From assembly GCF_005930355.1 (NCBI RefSeq), contig NZ_VDBO01000001.1, positions 1,967,135-2,031,134 on the forward strand: 64,000 nt of DNA, given 5' to 3'. Below the pieces are notes generated by a model. That model was not told where the DNA came from, made no database searches, and saw only the letters and a program-made list of their open reading frames with translations. Both the position numbers and the translations under genes were made by a program. This DNA is from Paenibacillus sinopodophylli (lineage in GTDB: Bacteria > Bacillota > Bacilli > Paenibacillales > Paenibacillaceae). The stretch's first letter is position 1; every line of letters begins with the position of its first letter. Below are positions 63,368-64,000 of this stretch, piece after piece.

Positions 63368-63388
63368 CCTTTTTCGTTTCGACAAATT
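63358..63388. promoter_or_regulatory. Inverted repeat overlapping the -35, possible MarR operator
   Basis: AATTTGTC (63358-63365) and GACAAATT (63381-63388) are a perfect inverted repeat with a 15-bp spacer that overlaps the -35 hexamer. It lies 55 bp beyond the stop of the MarR-type gene upstream, so repression by that regulator is a fair guess. Confidence 0.45.
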
Positions 63389-63442
63389 TCTTGTTTATTC
63401 TACACTAATTTGCCGTATATTAATAATGAATTATGACAATAG

Positions 63443-63901
63443 TCACGAATTTGTAACATCCGATTCCATATTTCTACTCATGCATTCAAAAAGCTGGACA
63501 CCTTTCTCCATATCCGCGTCGGACATGCCATCAAAAAGCTTATGCATCATTTTGGAACGCGTCATTTCAATAAAATTAACGATGTTTAAGCCTTCCTCTG
63601 TGATTTCAAGCATAACCACTCGGCGATCCTTCTCGCCACGTTCCCGCTTCACATAACCAAGCTCGATTAGACGGTCGGCAATTCCGGTAACACCGCCGCT
63701 CGTTATCAATAGCTGTTCCGCCATTGCAGATGCCTTCTGTGCACCGGATTGCGCAAGAATGATAAGCATTCTGCCATGGGTCATCCCGAGGCCATGTACA
63801 TTGTAAGTGTTCCATTCCGTATTGATCTGCCTGCGAACTTGACGGAAGGATTCGTCCAGCTTCATCATTAATTCAAGACGTTCCGCGCTTGATGCTTCCA
63901 A
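63443..63901 (-). CDS. MarR-family transcriptional regulator
   Basis: Winged-helix regulator of 152 residues. The DNA-binding part shows SAMAEQLLITSGGVTGIADRL as the recognition helix-turn-helix and RERGEKDRRVVMLEITEEG as the wing, flanked by helices for dimerisation. The start is TTG 63901 with GGTGATCGA upstream. It lies just upstream of the nucleoside importer on the same strand, separated by 145 bp that holds the importer promoter. It probably represses that promoter and perhaps itself. Confidence 0.92.
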   Translation of the reverse strand: MEASSAERLELMMKLDESFRQVRRQINTEWNTYNVHGLGMTHGRMLIILAQSGAQKASAMAEQLLITSGGVTGIADRLIELGYVKRERGEKDRRVVMLEITEEGLNIVNFIEMTRSKMMHKLFDGMSDADMEKGVQLFECMSRNMESDVTNS

Positions 63902-63947
63902 TCGATCACCAACCTATTCTCTATTTCATAGCCACTCCACTCCCCAC

Positions 63948-63953
63948 ATTATA
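63948..63953 (-). promoter_or_regulatory. -10 hexamer of the MarR gene
   Basis: A perfect TATAAT on the minus strand at 63948-63953, 47 bp before the MarR start. The -35 region 17-18 bp upstream (TAGTTA) is weak, so activation or a second start is possible. Confidence 0.5.
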
Positions 63954-64000
63954 ACGTTCCTTTATCAGATTAACTATATGAGATTATAGATAAACTGACA

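Noticed and set aside
63298-63442. Purine riboswitch upstream of the nucleoside-binding gene
   Set aside because: Expected by context, but no purine aptamer arms or conserved core were seen; the region is a promoter with an inverted repeat.

Overview
The window looks like chromosomal DNA from a Paenibacillus-type spore-forming Bacillota. This rests on four things: strong GGAGG-type ribosome sites, many YesM/YesN-type two-component systems paired with sugar ABC importers, an S-layer-homology protein, and a CotH-family spore-coat-type kinase. No rRNA, tRNA or CRISPR array was seen. Names come from motifs read by eye; no database search was possible.

Layout. Positions 1-7324 hold a truncated sugar-binding lipoprotein, a YesM-type histidine kinase and its likely AraC-type response regulator, with a GH38 alpha-mannosidase on the opposite strand between kinase and regulator. 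Positions 7502-11820 carry two coupled DUF445 membrane proteins and three small genes. Positions 11993-15229 are a GH95 fucosidase with a divergent AraC regulator. Positions 15343-20020 are a low-density accessory stretch: a lipoprotein, a small membrane ORF broken at a run of ten A, an unassigned non-coding block, a complete IS256-family element with 8-bp target duplication, two small genes and an RCC1-like pseudogene. At 20142-21764 is an SLH + GH18 surface protein.

Positions 21972-31716 form one carbohydrate locus on the minus strand (GH43, GH88, binding protein, two permeases, kinase, regulator). Positions 31966-35340 hold a repeat-rich peptidoglycan-binding exported protein and a divergent OmpR-type two-component pair. 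Positions 35431-43908 are a second sugar-import locus (kinase, regulator, an acyl-CoA-dehydrogenase-like flavoprotein, two tandem paralogous binding proteins, two permeases). Positions 44092-48676 combine a secreted metallophosphoesterase with a divergent three-gene operon: VTC-type polyphosphate polymerase, DUF4956 membrane protein and CotH-like kinase. This is the most interesting system here.

Positions 48763-54612 are mostly single housekeeping or accessory genes (MOSC protein, lipoprotein, diguanylate cyclase, MFS carrier, small protein, DnaQ-like exonuclease). From 63901 down to 54609 the minus strand carries a MarR regulator, a BMP-type nucleoside ABC importer (NupNOPQ-like), a sulfite-oxidase-fold molybdoenzyme, a nucleoside phosphorylase, an AraC regulator and a GH4 glycosidase.

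The common theme is sensing, import and intracellular hydrolysis of oligosaccharides and nucleosides. All the glycosidases except the SLH-GH18 protein lack signal peptides, so they should act on imported material. In three importer loci a hairpin lies just after the binding-protein gene, which would keep binding-protein transcript above permease transcript.
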